Shown: positions 47,122-57,327 of the stretch, one piece after another
How the letters are laid out: every line of letters begins with the position of its first letter
How positions within the stretch are numbered: the stretch's first letter is position 1
Origin: Saccharopolyspora phatthalungensis
Lineage (GTDB): Bacteria; Actinomycetota; Actinomycetes; Mycobacteriales; Pseudonocardiaceae
Direction of reading: 5' to 3'
Assembly (NCBI RefSeq): GCF_014203395.1
Contig: NZ_JACHIW010000001.1
Location: forward strand, 3,703,501 to 3,767,500
DNA: 64,000 nt
Notes under the pieces: generated by a model
Database searches by the model: none
What the model saw: the letters and a program-made list of their open reading frames with translations, nothing else
What the model was told of the DNA's origin: nothing
Translations under genes and position numbers: made by a program

Positions 47122-47815
47122 TCAGGGGAGCCCGCCGGTGCGGTGCCCCAGCGGGTTGATCAGTCCCGTCGTCCCCCCGAAGAATTCCATTGCCTGGTGC
47201 CGACGGCCGCAGGCGAGGACCCAGGCGTGCACGACCGAGCTGAGGGTGGATCCGTGGCTGGTGCGCTGGAGGTAGTACTCGATGTTGTCGGGAATGCTAG
47301 GAACGGGGTAGTCGAGCCGGGTGAGGATTTCGGCGAGTTCTTCGGCCGACAGGAGGTAGAACAGCATCAGCACATCGGCTTGCTTGGATGCCTGGTAGCG
47401 GTTCGGGTCGTCGCTCGGCGCCGAGGATGCGGTCGAGGCGTGTCGCGCGTCAGACTTTGTGGCTCAGAGTTATGTAGGCTCCTGGATGTCGCCGTAGCGT
47501 CGGCGGTAGGCGTTCCAGTCGAGTTCGGCGAGGCGGTCGTAGCCTTCGAACTCGCTGATGATGCCGTTTCCGTGGAACGGCACGAACATGCGTTGCGCGA
47601 TGCGCTTCCAGCGGTCGATCTCGCCATGCCGGATTTCCAGTTGGTCGGTGAGTTCGTGCCTGCGGTCGTCGGTGAGCTCGTGCAGGACGTGCACGGCGGT
47701 GCGGCACAGCCAGGCGGGCATGATGTTGGTGTAGGCGTTGTTGTCGATTCCCGGTCGATCCCGGGGTATGCGGTGTAGTACTCGTCCGGGCTGACGCGAC
47801 CAAGGCGCGCGGTGT
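47122..47815 (-). pseudogene. GH65 glycoside hydrolase/phosphorylase, degraded fragment
   Basis: Successive minus frames read LGRVSPDEYYTAYPG, then IDNNAYTNIMPAWLCRTAVH, IAQRMFVPFHGNGIISEFEG, YDRLAELDWNAYRRRYGDIQ, and after a further shift DVLMLFYLLSAEELAEILTR, IEYYLQRTSHGSTLSSVVHA. This is the catalytic (alpha/alpha)6 barrel of family 65 (maltose, trehalose or kojibiose phosphorylases), with the PDEY acid segment. At least two frameshifts and loss of both ends make it non-functional. Confidence 0.8.
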
Positions 47816-47825
47816 TCGCCGAGCG

Positions 47826-47985
47826 CCTGGCAGAAAATGTACCCGGACAGCGAGGCGTTGTGCGTGGTGAACGGGATTGGCCAGTGCTGCCTGGTCGATC
47901 ACGCCGCGAACGCACGGCTGATCGTCGTGGGCAGCCGGTGACAGGGCGGCATGACCGGGATGCTATTGCACATGGCGCCGGTGTC
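47826..47985 (+). pseudogene. Universal stress protein, C-terminal remnant
   Basis: The frame gives MYPDSEALCVVNGIGQCCLV, DHAANARLIVVGSR, a TGA where GGA is expected, then QGGMTGMLLHMAPVS. This is the end of a USP domain (VVGSRGQGG). It abuts the GH65 fragment head to head. Confidence 0.6.
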
Positions 47986-48085
47986 CGGTGCTCGTCGCTC
48001 GCGCACCCGTGACTCACGGCTCGGCGCTACTGGCCTGGCGCGGGATTCCTTGCTTGGTATCGCGAGTTCTCCGCCTCTCGCAGCA

Positions 48086-48540
48086 CGACATCCTTGGCGC
48101 ACCACTATGTGGCTTACCGGGCGTTCGTCCGAGCGAAGGTCGCGTGCCTGCCACGCGCGGGGTGTGTCGGAGGCGGCTGCGGACGCCGAGCGGCTGGCCG
48201 CCACGGCTTTGCGGCATCTGCACGCCGGGCAGATCAGGCTGATCCTGGTGGGAGGACTGCCGGGCACCGGTAAAAAAGCTGTGGCCGGAGCGCTGGCCGA
48301 CCGCATGGGAGCGGTCCTGCTTCGCACCGACCAGATCCCCCGCGAACTTCCCGGTGCCGCCCAACGGCAACTTGCCGCGCACGCAGGATACGGTCGCGGC
48401 CTGCATGAGAGCGGCGACGTCCACGACACCTGCCGTGAAATGCTGGCCCGCGCCCGAACCTGCTCGCACACGGAGGTGCACGGACTTCCTCGGGGGCCTT
48501 CGCCTCTAGCTCGAGCCGCTGGCTTGTGGTCGGCTGCCCG
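48086..48540 (+). pseudogene. Rv2004c-like APH/P-loop fusion protein, remnant
   Basis: One frame gives TSLAHHYVAYRAFVRAKVAC (linker of aminoglycoside-phosphotransferase/ATPase fusions). After a shift the next frame gives AERLAATALRHLHAGQIRLI, LVGGLPGTGKKAVAGALADR with a P-loop, RTDQIPRELPG and AGYGRGLHESGDVHDTCREM. The DosR-regulated protein Rv2004c has this order. The kinase-like N-terminus and the C-terminal end are missing. Confidence 0.65.
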
Positions 48541-48563
48541 TAGTAACCGAAGGGGAGGTTCCC

Positions 48564-48983
48564 ATGAGCTTGCGTGAGTTTTTGAGTTCGCCGGTGAGCT
48601 GCCGACCGGAGGTTTCGCTGGCAGAAGCAGCCTCACAGATGGACAGCCACGGCGTCGGGAGTGTCGTTGTCGTCGATGACGCCAACCATGTCGTCGGCAT
48701 CGTCACTGACCGTGACATCGTGGTCCGCGGTATCGCGAGGGAACTCTCGCCCAGCACTCCTGTGCGCGAAGTGATGACGAGCGACGTCGTTTCCCTGTCC
48801 GAGGACGCGGATCTCTTTGACGCCGCGCAGCAGATGGCTTCGGGTGAATGCCGCCGAATGCCGGTCGTTGACGCTGAGGGCAACCTCAAGGGTGTTGTGA
48901 GCTTGGATGATCTGATGGTGATCTTCTCGCGGCAGACCGGCAGTCTGGCGCAGGTCATCGCGGCAGAGCACGTGGCTCATTGA
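48564..48983 (+). CDS. CBS-domain-pair protein (Hrp1-like)
   Basis: This 139-aa protein consists of two CBS motifs: PEVSLAEAASQMDSHGVGSV then VGIVTDRDIVVRGIARELSP, and VREVMTSDVVSLSEDADLFD then RMPVVDAEGNLKGVVSLDDL. The size and plan match Hrp1 (Rv2626c), a strongly DosR-induced protein, but the zinc-binding cysteines of Hrp1 are not evident. The ATG follows AGGGGAGG. It probably senses adenine nucleotides or a metal, by family. Confidence 0.85.
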   Translation: MSLREFLSSPVSCRPEVSLAEAASQMDSHGVGSVVVVDDANHVVGIVTDRDIVVRGIARELSPSTPVREVMTSDVVSLSEDADLFDAAQQMASGECRRMPVVDAEGNLKGVVSLDDLMVIFSRQTGSLAQVIAAEHVAH

Positions 48984-49008
48984 CTCCTCGGCGGCGAGCG
49001 GGTGCTAC

Positions 49009-51448
49009 ATGTTTGAGCGGGCTGTGGTGTGCTGGTTCGAGGATCTTTCCTCGGCTGATACGGCACTGGTGGGTGGTAAGAACGCTTCCTTGGGAGAGAT
49101 GATCGGGAACCTCTCGGTGCACGGGGTGCGGGTGCCCGGTGGGTTTGCCACCACGGCCCAGGCATATTGGGATTTCCTCGACGCCAACGACCTGCGGGGC
49201 CGCATCCGCGAGCAGATCACTGCATGGCGCGAGGGCACCGACCTGGCTGAGGCGGGCGAGGCCATCCGCGGGATGATCGGAAGTGCCGAGCTGCCGCCGC
49301 ATCTGGTGGATGCGCTCACCAGTGCCTACCGGCAGTTGGGTGACCGTGTGCGCCGCGGCGATCCTGATGTGGCGGTGCGCAGCAGCGCCACTGCCGAGGA
49401 TCTTCCCGAGGCCAGTTTCGCCGGTCAGCAGGAGACCTTCCTCAACGTCACGGGAGAATCGGCGCTGCTGGAGGCCTGCAAGCATTGCTATGCCTCGCTT
49501 TTCACCGATCGGGCTATCTCCTACCGCGAACACCACGGCTTCGACCACCTGAAGGTCGCCCTGTCGATCGGCGTCCAGGAAATGGTCCGCTCCGACCAAG
49601 CCGGCGCCGGGGTGATGTTCACTCTCGACACCGACAGCGGCTTCCCTCGGGTCGTGCTCATCAACGCCTCGTGGGGTCTGGGGGAATCCGTGGTCGCGGG
49701 CAAGGTGGACCCCGACCAGTACCTGGTCTTCAAGCCCCTGCTGGAGTGCAGCGAGTTGGTCCCGGTGATCTCCAAGCAGGTCGGCCGCAAGCAATCCAAG
49801 ATCATTTACGGCAGGTGCGGCGGTGAGCCGACAGCGACCGTGCCGACCACGGAGCAGGAGCAGGCGTCGTTCGTTCTCGGCGATGACGAGATCCTCCAGC
49901 TCGCGCGGTGGGCGACGCTGATCGAGCAGCATTACGGCCGCCCGATGGACATCGAATGGGCCAAAGACGGCCGAGGTGAACTCGCCGTCGTGCAAGCACG
50001 ACCGGAGACCGTGCACGCCCGGCGAGAAGCGTCGACGCTGCGCTCCTACCGCCTGACCACCCGCGGTACGCGGCTGGTCAGCGGGCTGGCCATCGGCGAT
50101 GCCATCGCCGCCGGCACGGTCTGCAACCTGCGCAGCGCCGAGGAGATCGACCGGTTCGAATACGGCTCGGTGCTGGTCACCGGCGCCACGGACCCGGACT
50201 GGGAGCCGATCATGAAACGGGCGGCGGCCATCGTCACCGACCGTGGCGGGCGCACTTCGCATGCCGCGATCGTCAGCCGGGAACTGGGGGTGCCCGCCGT
50301 CATCGGGACCGGCAACGCCACCAGCACCCTCAGTGAGGGCCAGCAGATCACCGTCTGTTGCGCTGAAGGCGAACACGGGGCACGTGTACGCGGGGCTTCT
50401 TGGCTACGACGAGCATGAGATCGAACTCGGCGCGATTCACGCCACGAAAACCAAGGTCATGTTCAACGTGGCGGACCCGTCGGCGGCCTTCCGCTGGTGG
50501 CGGCTGCCCGCCGATGGCGTGGGGCTGGCCCGCATGGAGTTCGTCATCGCCAACCACATCAAGATCCATCCCATGGCGCTGGTCCGGTTCGACCAGCTCA
50601 CCGACGCCCACACGAGGAACCGGATCAGTGAGCTGACCCGCGGCTATGCCGACAAGACCGAGTTCTTCATCGAGCGCCTGGCATACGGCATCGCCCGCAT
50701 CGCCGCCGCGTGGTGGCCGAACCCGGTGATCGTGCGGACGAGTGACTTCAAGACCAACGAGTATGCCCGGCTCATCGGCGGCGAGGCGTTCGAGCCCGAG
50801 GAGGAAAACCCCATGCTGGGCTGGCGGGGCGCCAGCCGCTACTACGGCGCGGGTTATCGGGAGGGTTTCGGCCTGGAATGCCGGGCACTGCGCCGGGTGC
50901 GAGACGGCATGGGACTGACCAACACGATCGTGATGATCCCGTTCTGCCGCACCCTGGACGAGGCCGATCGTGTCCTGGCCACCATGGCCGACTACGGCCT
51001 GCGCCGCGGTCGCAACGGTCTGCAGGTCTATGTCATGGCCGAGATCCCGTCCAACATCATTCTCGCCGAGGACTTTGCCGACCGTTTCGACGGTTTTTCC
51101 ATCGGCAGCAACGACCTCACCCAACTCACCCTCGGCGTCGACCGGGACGCCGAGCAGTTGGCACCCCTGTTCGACGAGCGTGACCCGGCTGTCCGACGAA
51201 GCATCGAAACCTTGATCAACTCCGCGCACCACAAGCACCGCAAGGTGGGCCTGTGCGGCCAACGCCCCAGCGACGACCCGGACTTCGCACGACTGCTCGT
51301 CCGCGCCGGCATCGACTCCATCTCGGTCACACCGGACAGTTTCCTTGCCGTGAAGGACAACATCGCCGTCGCCGAACGCGAACTGCGACAGGAGCCGTCG
51401 ACCGATGGGGAGGCAACGACCATCGCGGAAGCCGCACGCATCCACTGA
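49009..51448 (+). pseudogene. ppsA: Phosphoenolpyruvate synthase, one-base frameshift
   Basis: The first frame (49009-~50376) encodes the ATP-grasp domain (LVGGKNASLGEMIGNLSVHG, VAVRSSATAEDLPEASFAGQ) and the phospho-His domain (DRGGRTSHAAIVSRELGVPA). The second frame (~50377-51448) resumes exactly with TGHVYAGLLGYDEHEIEL and the PEP-binding barrel (PVIVRTSDFKTNEYARLIGG, FSIGSNDLTQLTLGVDRD, VGLCGQRPSDDPDF). Total length 2440 bases equals 813 codons plus one, and removing one C near 50376 restores an 812-aa enzyme. It is either a very recent lesion or a sequencing error, since both halves are otherwise perfect. Confidence 0.88.
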
Positions 51449-51507
51449 GATCCGCGCGGGTGCTTGCGGTTGGGCGACTGCGAGAGTGGCAGGTGATACT
51501 CGAAGGC

Positions 51508-53628
51508 ATGAGCCAGCCAGGGCACCACGCGTCGCGTTGGCCGACCCAGGTACGCCGTCGGGACGGCCGGTTGGTGGACTTCGACGTCAAGCGGATCGAA
51601 GCAGCGATCGCCCGCGCCGCGCGCGAAGTCGGCCACGGGGACGGGCACTTGGCCGGGAGCATGGCTGAAGCGGTGGCTGACGGGTTGGGCGGCCAGCTTC
51701 GCCACCGGGTTCCGACGGTTGAGCAGATCCAGGACGCGGTCGAGCGGCGTTTGGTCGCTGAGGGTCAGCACGAGATCGCCCGCGCCTACGTCGTGTATCG
51801 CCAGCGGCGCGCGGAACTGCGCGAAGCCAAAGCGCTCCTACGGGTGCGCGATGAGCTGAAGCTCAGCCTGGCCGCGGTGACCGTACTGCGGCAGCGCTAC
51901 CTCCGCCGCGACGCGCATGGTCATCCGGTGGAATCGACGGGAGAGATGCTGGATCGGGTGGCGACGTTCGTCGCGGCGGCCGAGGACACCTACCAAGCCG
52001 GGGCGTCGGAGCAGTGGGCGCAGCGGTTTTCCACGTTGCTGCGCAGCCTGGACTTCCTGCCGAACTCGCCGACGTTGATGAACGCGGGCACGCCCCTCGG
52101 GTTCCTGTCCGGCTGTGTGGTGCTGCCCGTGGAGGACTCGCTGCGGTCGATCTTTTCCGCCCTGCAATACGCCTCGATCATTCAACAGGCCGGTGGCGGA
52201 ACCGGGTATGCGTTCTCCCGAGTGCGTCCTGCCGGTGACCTCGTGGCCAGTACCGGCGGTACCGCGAGCGGCCCGGTGCCGTTTCTGCGGGTCTTCGACA
52301 CTGCTGCGGACGTGGTGCGCCAGGGCGGCCGCCGGCGAGGCGCCAATATGGCCGTTCTTGACGTCTCCCATCCGGATATCTACGAATTCGTCACCGCCAA
52401 GGCGGCAGACTCGGCAGCATTGGAGAACTTCAACCTCTCCGTCGCGGTCAGCAATGCTTTCCTTCGTGCTGTCGAGGCCAACGGCACGCACCGGTTGGTC
52501 AATCCGCGCACCGGGCGAACGACGGCCCGAGTGCCGGCAGCGGACCTCTTCGACGCCATGTGCGAGTCCGCGCATCGATGCGGCGATCCCGGTCTGCTGT
52601 TCCTGGACACCATCAACCGCGCCAACCCGCTTCCCCACCTGGGGCGCATCGAAGCGACCAACCCGTGCGGGGAGGTGCCGCTGCTGCCCTACGAATCCTG
52701 CAACCTCGGCTCGATCAACCTCGCCCACTGCACCGCCGACGGGCGTATGGACTGGGACCGCCTGACCAACATCGTCGAGGTGGCGGTGCGGTTCCTCGAC
52801 GACGTCATCGACGTCAGCCGCTATCCGTTCGACGAACTCGAACAAGCGGCCAGGGCGAGCCGCAAGATCGGGTTGGGGTTCATGGGCCTGGCCGAAATGC
52901 TCGCCTCCCTCGGCGTGCCCTACGACAGCGCCCAGGCCGTGCGACTCGCAGGCCGGATCGCCCGCCACGTTCAGGACACGGCCCACGCAGCCTCAGCGCG
53001 GCTGGCCGAGTCCCGCGGCGCCTTCCCCGCCTTCGCCGACAGCGCTCCGGCCAATTCCGTCGCCGTGCGCAATGCGCAACTCACCTCGATCGCGCCCACC
53101 GGCACGATTTCCCTGATCGCCGGCACCACCGCAGGAATCGAGCCGATGTTCGCCATCGCCTATGCCCGCAACGTCCTCGACCGACACCTGCTGGAGAGCA
53201 ATCCCTGCTTCGAACGGCTCGCGCGCGACCGCGGTTTCTACAGCGACGCCCTGCTGACCGAGATCGCCCGCACCGGCGGGGTGCGCGGCAATCGCCGCAT
53301 CCCCGAGGACGTGCGCGCCGCCTTTCCTACCGCACTGGAGATCGCCCCCGAGTGGCATTTGCGCATGCAAGCCGCGGTCCAGCGGCACGTCGACGCCGCC
53401 GTGTCCAAGACCATCAACTTGCCCACCAGCGCCACCGTGGACGATGTCCGGAAGATCTTCCTGGAAGCCTGGCGAGCCAAAGTCAAGGGCATCACCGCTT
53501 ACCGCTACGGCAGCCGCCCACACCAGGTCCTCACCCTCGTCTCCCCGGAAGACCGCGCCGCCGAACCGCCATTGCGCGTCGATACCACCTTCGTGGGTGG
53601 CTGCGCCGCGCACACCTGCGAATTCTGA
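51508..53628 (+). CDS. nrdZ: Adenosylcobalamin-dependent (class II) ribonucleotide reductase
   Basis: This 706-aa enzyme reduces ribonucleotides without oxygen. It has an N-terminal ATP-cone (RRRDGRLVDFDVKRIEAAIA), NSPTLMNAGTPLGFLSGCVV with Cys ~202, GGGTGYAFSRVRPAGDLVAS, and the active-site segment NPCGEVPLLPYESCNLGSIN near 385-400. It ends with a redox pair, GCAAHTCEF. The length and C-terminus match NrdZ (Rv0570), a DosR-regulon class II enzyme. The ATG at 51508 has AAGG just before it; a GTG at 51493 is possible. It lies 59 bases after the PEP synthase. Confidence 0.92.
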   Translation: MSQPGHHASRWPTQVRRRDGRLVDFDVKRIEAAIARAAREVGHGDGHLAGSMAEAVADGLGGQLRHRVPTVEQIQDAVERRLVAEGQHEIARAYVVYRQRRAELREAKALLRVRDELKLSLAAVTVLRQRYLRRDAHGHPVESTGEMLDRVATFVAAAEDTYQAGASEQWAQRFSTLLRSLDFLPNSPTLMNAGTPLGFLSGCVVLPVEDSLRSIFSALQYASIIQQAGGGTGYAFSRVRPAGDLVASTGGTASGPVPFLRVFDTAADVVRQGGRRRGANMAVLDVSHPDIYEFVTAKAADSAALENFNLSVAVSNAFLRAVEANGTHRLVNPRTGRTTARVPAADLFDAMCESAHRCGDPGLLFLDTINRANPLPHLGRIEATNPCGEVPLLPYESCNLGSINLAHCTADGRMDWDRLTNIVEVAVRFLDDVIDVSRYPFDELEQAARASRKIGLGFMGLAEMLASLGVPYDSAQAVRLAGRIARHVQDTAHAASARLAESRGAFPAFADSAPANSVAVRNAQLTSIAPTGTISLIAGTTAGIEPMFAIAYARNVLDRHLLESNPCFERLARDRGFYSDALLTEIARTGGVRGNRRIPEDVRAAFPTALEIAPEWHLRMQAAVQRHVDAAVSKTINLPTSATVDDVRKIFLEAWRAKVKGITAYRYGSRPHQVLTLVSPEDRAAEPPLRVDTTFVGGCAAHTCEF

Positions 53629-53647
53629 CCTGGCAATGGTGAGGTCC

Positions 53648-55000
53648 ATGGCACGTCAGCAACTGGGGGCACTGGACGTGGCGTTCCTGTGCCTGGAGCG
53701 GGAGACCACACCGATGCATTTTGGTGCTCTGCTGGTGTTCGGCGCTCCACCATCAGGGGAGGTCCGCAGTGTGGCGACGCTGCTCGGTGAGCGGGCGGGG
53801 CGGCTGGCAGCGCTGCGTCAACGTGCCCAGCCGACGTGGTGCCCTCCGGGAGGGGCGGTGTGGACCGAGGCCCCGGACTTCCGCATCGAGAACCACCTCG
53901 CCGTGCACCACCTCAAGCATTCGGACGAGTTGGCCGCCGTCGTTGCCGAGGCCATGGCCCGCCCTCTGGAACCGGCCCACCCCCTCTGGCACCTGGACGT
54001 GATCGGGTTGGCGGACGGTCGTTTCGCCGTGCTGGCCACGCTGCATCACGCCGTCTGCGACGGGCCCGGGGCAGTCGAGCTGGGTCTGGGATTGTTCGAC
54101 GGGTTCACCGCGCCGGTACGGCCATCGGCATCGTGCAGCGGGGACCGCCCAAGCTTGCGGACTGCTGCGCGCTCGGCCAGTGCGGCGCTGACCCACCCAG
54201 CCCGGTGGATCGATGGCGCCACGAAGATCGCCCACCTGGGAAAGCGAATCTACGAGTCGGCGGGAATCGTCTCCGCCGTTCTCGGCGGCATGCGGCTGCC
54301 TGACCCCGGCTCGCCCCTGGTGGGCACCCACTCGGCCCGGCGGGGGGTCGCGATGTCTCGATTGAGCCTGTCCCGTTTCCAGCACGTTCGAGCGCTGCAC
54401 GGCGGCACCATCAATGATGTCATTTTGGCACTGGTGACCGGAGCACTACGTGAGTGGCTCAAGCGGCGGAACCGCACGTTGCACGGACGCACCGTGCGGG
54501 CATTGGTGCCGGTCAACCGCCGCCAGTCGCCATCCTCGGCGTCCGGCCGCAACCAGCTGTCCGGGTATCTGTGCGAGCTACCGGTGGGAGAGCCCGATCC
54601 GCTTCAGCGACTGCACGAGATCCGCTCGATGATGAACAGCAGCAAGGCGGCGGGGCCGTGCCGAGGACCTGGCGCGTTCCCCGTCGTCGCCGAACACCTC
54701 CCACGCGTCGTGCACCGGATCGTCACGCCCGTGATCGCCCGCGGCGCTCCGTTGTTGTGCGACCTCGTCGTCTCAAATGTCCCACTGCCCGCCATCACGC
54801 TGGCCGTGCAAGGCGCGGAACTGCACGAGGTGTATCCCTTCGTGCCACTTGCCCCCGGACACATCATCGGCATCGCCGCCTGCAGCTACGGAGACGCCAT
54901 GTGCGTGGGCGTCAATACCGACCCGCAAGTCATGGCCGATCTCGCGGACTTCGCCGACTCGCTACCGCAGGAACTGGACAAGCTCGCAAGACACACCTGA
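53648..55000 (+). CDS. Wax ester synthase/diacylglycerol acyltransferase (WS/DGAT)
   Basis: This 450-aa acyltransferase makes triacylglycerol or wax esters from acyl-CoA. The catalytic HHAVCDG (HHxxxDG) is near residue 132, with HPLWHLDVI (PLW motif) before it and TINDVILALVTGAL (ND motif) after. The ending NTDPQVMADLADFADSLPQE is typical. Tgs1 (Rv3130c) is DosR-induced and builds storage lipid in dormancy. It begins 19 bases after the reductase stop; the start is the ATG at 53648, with an in-frame ATG at 53636 as alternative. Confidence 0.92.
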   Translation: MARQQLGALDVAFLCLERETTPMHFGALLVFGAPPSGEVRSVATLLGERAGRLAALRQRAQPTWCPPGGAVWTEAPDFRIENHLAVHHLKHSDELAAVVAEAMARPLEPAHPLWHLDVIGLADGRFAVLATLHHAVCDGPGAVELGLGLFDGFTAPVRPSASCSGDRPSLRTAARSASAALTHPARWIDGATKIAHLGKRIYESAGIVSAVLGGMRLPDPGSPLVGTHSARRGVAMSRLSLSRFQHVRALHGGTINDVILALVTGALREWLKRRNRTLHGRTVRALVPVNRRQSPSSASGRNQLSGYLCELPVGEPDPLQRLHEIRSMMNSSKAAGPCRGPGAFPVVAEHLPRVVHRIVTPVIARGAPLLCDLVVSNVPLPAITLAVQGAELHEVYPFVPLAPGHIIGIAACSYGDAMCVGVNTDPQVMADLADFADSLPQELDKLARHT

Positions 55001-55150
55001 ACACCAGAGTGGAAGTGAGCACAATTCTTGGCCACGGCGAGCAATGTCAATAACGAGCTCTGAACTGGTGCGAGGCGTGACATGGTCGCAGGGGAACATT
55101 CGGCCTGACCTGGACGTTGTTTCTGATGAATCGCTCGGGGGTGGAGTGCA

Positions 55151-56173
55151 GTGTGGTGGTTCAGGAACTCGTCCAAAGCCAAACCGGATAATGCAGCGTT
55201 CGCCCCAGCCGTTCAGGTGCCGGAGGCGTCGGAAATTCTCACCGTGACGGCATCCGACGGGGTGCAGCTGCACGCGGAAATCGTCGACTGCGGTGCCGGC
55301 GACGTGACCGTCATCTTCTGCCACGGCTACATGATCGACTCGCGGAGCTGGCACTTCCAGCGCGCGGCCCTGGCAGACCAGGCGCGGCTGGTGCTGTGGG
55401 ATCAGCGCGGACACGGCCGGTCCGGTTGGGCAACACCCGCCAACGCCACCATCGACCAGGTCGGCCAGGACCTGTTCGCGGTCATGCAAGCGACCGCGCC
55501 ACACGGTCCGGTGGTGCTTGTCGGCCACTCGATGGGCGGCATGGCCATCCTCGGGCTTGCGGAGTCCCATCCGGAGCTGTTCGGTGACCGTATCGTGGGT
55601 GCCACTCTCATCGCCACCTCAGCCGGTGGCCTGTCCGGTGTCACCCTGGGTCTGCCCGAACCGGCGGCCCGCCTGCTTCACCAAGCCGTTCGGACGAGCT
55701 TGTCCCTGCTGCGCAGGCAGTCGCACATGGTCGACACCGTTCGCCGCGTCACCAGCCGCACTTCGTTTCGGCTCACCCAGCGCTACCTGTTCGGCTCGCA
55801 GGTCCTGCAGCCCGTTGCCGAGCTGACCGCGCGTGCGATGGCCTCGACCCCGATCGCGGTGATCGCTGAGTTCTTCCCCGAACTCGACACGTTCGACAAA
55901 CGCACGGTCGTGTCGGCACTCGGGAAGGTGCCCACCCTGATTCTTGTCGGAGACCGCGACACCATTACTCCGATAAGCCACAGCGAAGCACTCGCACGGG
56001 AAATCCTGGGTGCCGAACTGGTCGCTGTTGCCGGCGCGGCCCACCTGCTGATCCTGGAGTCGCCACAACGCGTCAACGAGCAGCTGCAACGGCTCGTCGC
56101 AGGCGTCGCCCAGCACAAGACGCCACCTTCGCCAAGCGAGCACGCAAGTCGGGCAACAGACGCGCCTACCTGA
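55151..56173 (+). CDS. Alpha/beta hydrolase
   Basis: This 340-aa hydrolase has the oxyanion HGYMIDSRSW, nucleophile GHSMGG with Ser127, the acid in ILVGDRDTITPISH and the base in AGAAHLLILESPQ. There is no signal peptide. It follows the acyltransferase on the same strand after 150 bases. A lipase or esterase acting on the stored neutral lipid is an attractive guess, but the substrate is not evident from sequence. Confidence 0.87.
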   Translation: MWWFRNSSKAKPDNAAFAPAVQVPEASEILTVTASDGVQLHAEIVDCGAGDVTVIFCHGYMIDSRSWHFQRAALADQARLVLWDQRGHGRSGWATPANATIDQVGQDLFAVMQATAPHGPVVLVGHSMGGMAILGLAESHPELFGDRIVGATLIATSAGGLSGVTLGLPEPAARLLHQAVRTSLSLLRRQSHMVDTVRRVTSRTSFRLTQRYLFGSQVLQPVAELTARAMASTPIAVIAEFFPELDTFDKRTVVSALGKVPTLILVGDRDTITPISHSEALAREILGAELVAVAGAAHLLILESPQRVNEQLQRLVAGVAQHKTPPSPSEHASRATDAPT

Positions 56174-56330
56174 CTCGGCATCGCGGAATCCGCTGGCGTA
56201 GGTGCGTGCTCACTGCTCAAGTCCTGGATTCCGCCGACATGTCGCACCGACGCCAGGCAGCCCGTCGAAAGCAGCCGCTCAGGAATTGCGCGGACCGGAT
56301 AGCTTCCGTGCCTGCCGATCCTGGCGCCCG

Positions 56331-57170
56331 TCAGTCGCTCGCACTCGGGATGCGGACGACGGCAACGGGGCAGTGGGCGTGATGCAGCACCCCGCTGGCA
56401 ACGGAACCGAGGAGCATCCCTTTGAATCCGCCTCGCCCACGGTGACCAACGACGACGAGCTCGGCCTTGCGGGACGCCTCGGCTAGCGCCGAGACGGGAT
56501 GACCGTGCTGGGCAACCTTACGGATTCGCACGTCCGGGTACTTCTCGCCGTGCCCGGCCACTTGCTCGGCGAGGCGTCGTCGCATCGCCTCGTCGATGTC
56601 TGCCGGGCTGGGCAGTGTTATCGGTGTGGCGAAGACGTCATCGTGCTCGGGTCTTCGCCACACCTGCATCACGACGAGACCGAGTTTCCGCACGGCGGCG
56701 GCTTCGAGGGCGAACTCGAGCACATGCCGACTCAGGGGGGAGGTGTCCAAGCCGACGACGACAGGGCCGGTGGCCCCGGCTTCCGTGCGTGCGACGACGA
56801 CCGGGCACGAGCTGTGGATGGCCACGCTGCTGCTCACCGACCCCAGATGTGTACCGGCGAAGCCACCACGCCCGCGGGATCCGACGACGATCATGTCGGC
56901 TCGGGTGGAGTGGCTGATGAGGACTTCGGCAGGGTGTCCGGGAACGACTTCCTCGGTGACGGTCACCTGCGGTGACTGCATTCGGCAACGGTCCGCCAAG
57001 TCCTGCACGATTTGCTCGGCATCAGCGGTACGCGCCCAGTTGTTGTCGACCATCACCAGGTGCAGTGGCCGAAGCCGTAGGTGCGCGTCCTCTGCCGCCC
57101 AGGAGGCAGCCGCCGCCGAGTGCGAGGAACCGTCCACCCCCACAACGATGGAACGTGCTCGATCTGTCAC
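56331..57170 (-). CDS. Tandem universal stress protein
   Basis: This 279-aa USP has both domains intact: SIVVGVDGSSHSAAAASWAA to MIVVGSRGRGGFAGTHLGSV, and PVVVGLDTSPLSRHVLEFAL to LVVVGHRGRGGFKGMLLGSV. Both nucleotide loops fit the G-2X-G-9X-G-S pattern, unlike the copies at 27624 and 36616. The GTG at 57168-57170 follows GGGGAG by 7 bases. Domain 2 resembles that of the split copy (32605) and the truncated copy (33256), suggesting local duplication. Confidence 0.9.
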   Translation of the reverse strand: MTDRARSIVVGVDGSSHSAAAASWAAEDAHLRLRPLHLVMVDNNWARTADAEQIVQDLADRCRMQSPQVTVTEEVVPGHPAEVLISHSTRADMIVVGSRGRGGFAGTHLGSVSSSVAIHSSCPVVVARTEAGATGPVVVGLDTSPLSRHVLEFALEAAAVRKLGLVVMQVWRRPEHDDVFATPITLPSPADIDEAMRRRLAEQVAGHGEKYPDVRIRKVAQHGHPVSALAEASRKAELVVVGHRGRGGFKGMLLGSVASGVLHHAHCPVAVVRIPSASD

Positions 57171-57327
57171 GGTCGACTCCCCGCGCTCAAGGCTTACCGC
57201 TACGGCGTGCGGACGGTGAATGCGCGCTGGCACCGCTCGTCCTGGCACACCGCGAATACCCCTGCGGTGTCGGAAGTGAAACAGGAGCCCCGGGTCAGCA
57301 CAGCTCGCTCGATGGGTGGCAGGAGCG

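Noticed and set aside
48955..50376. 473-codon minus-strand open frame
   Set aside because: It is the shadow of the PEP synthase first half, which carries conserved catalytic motifs.
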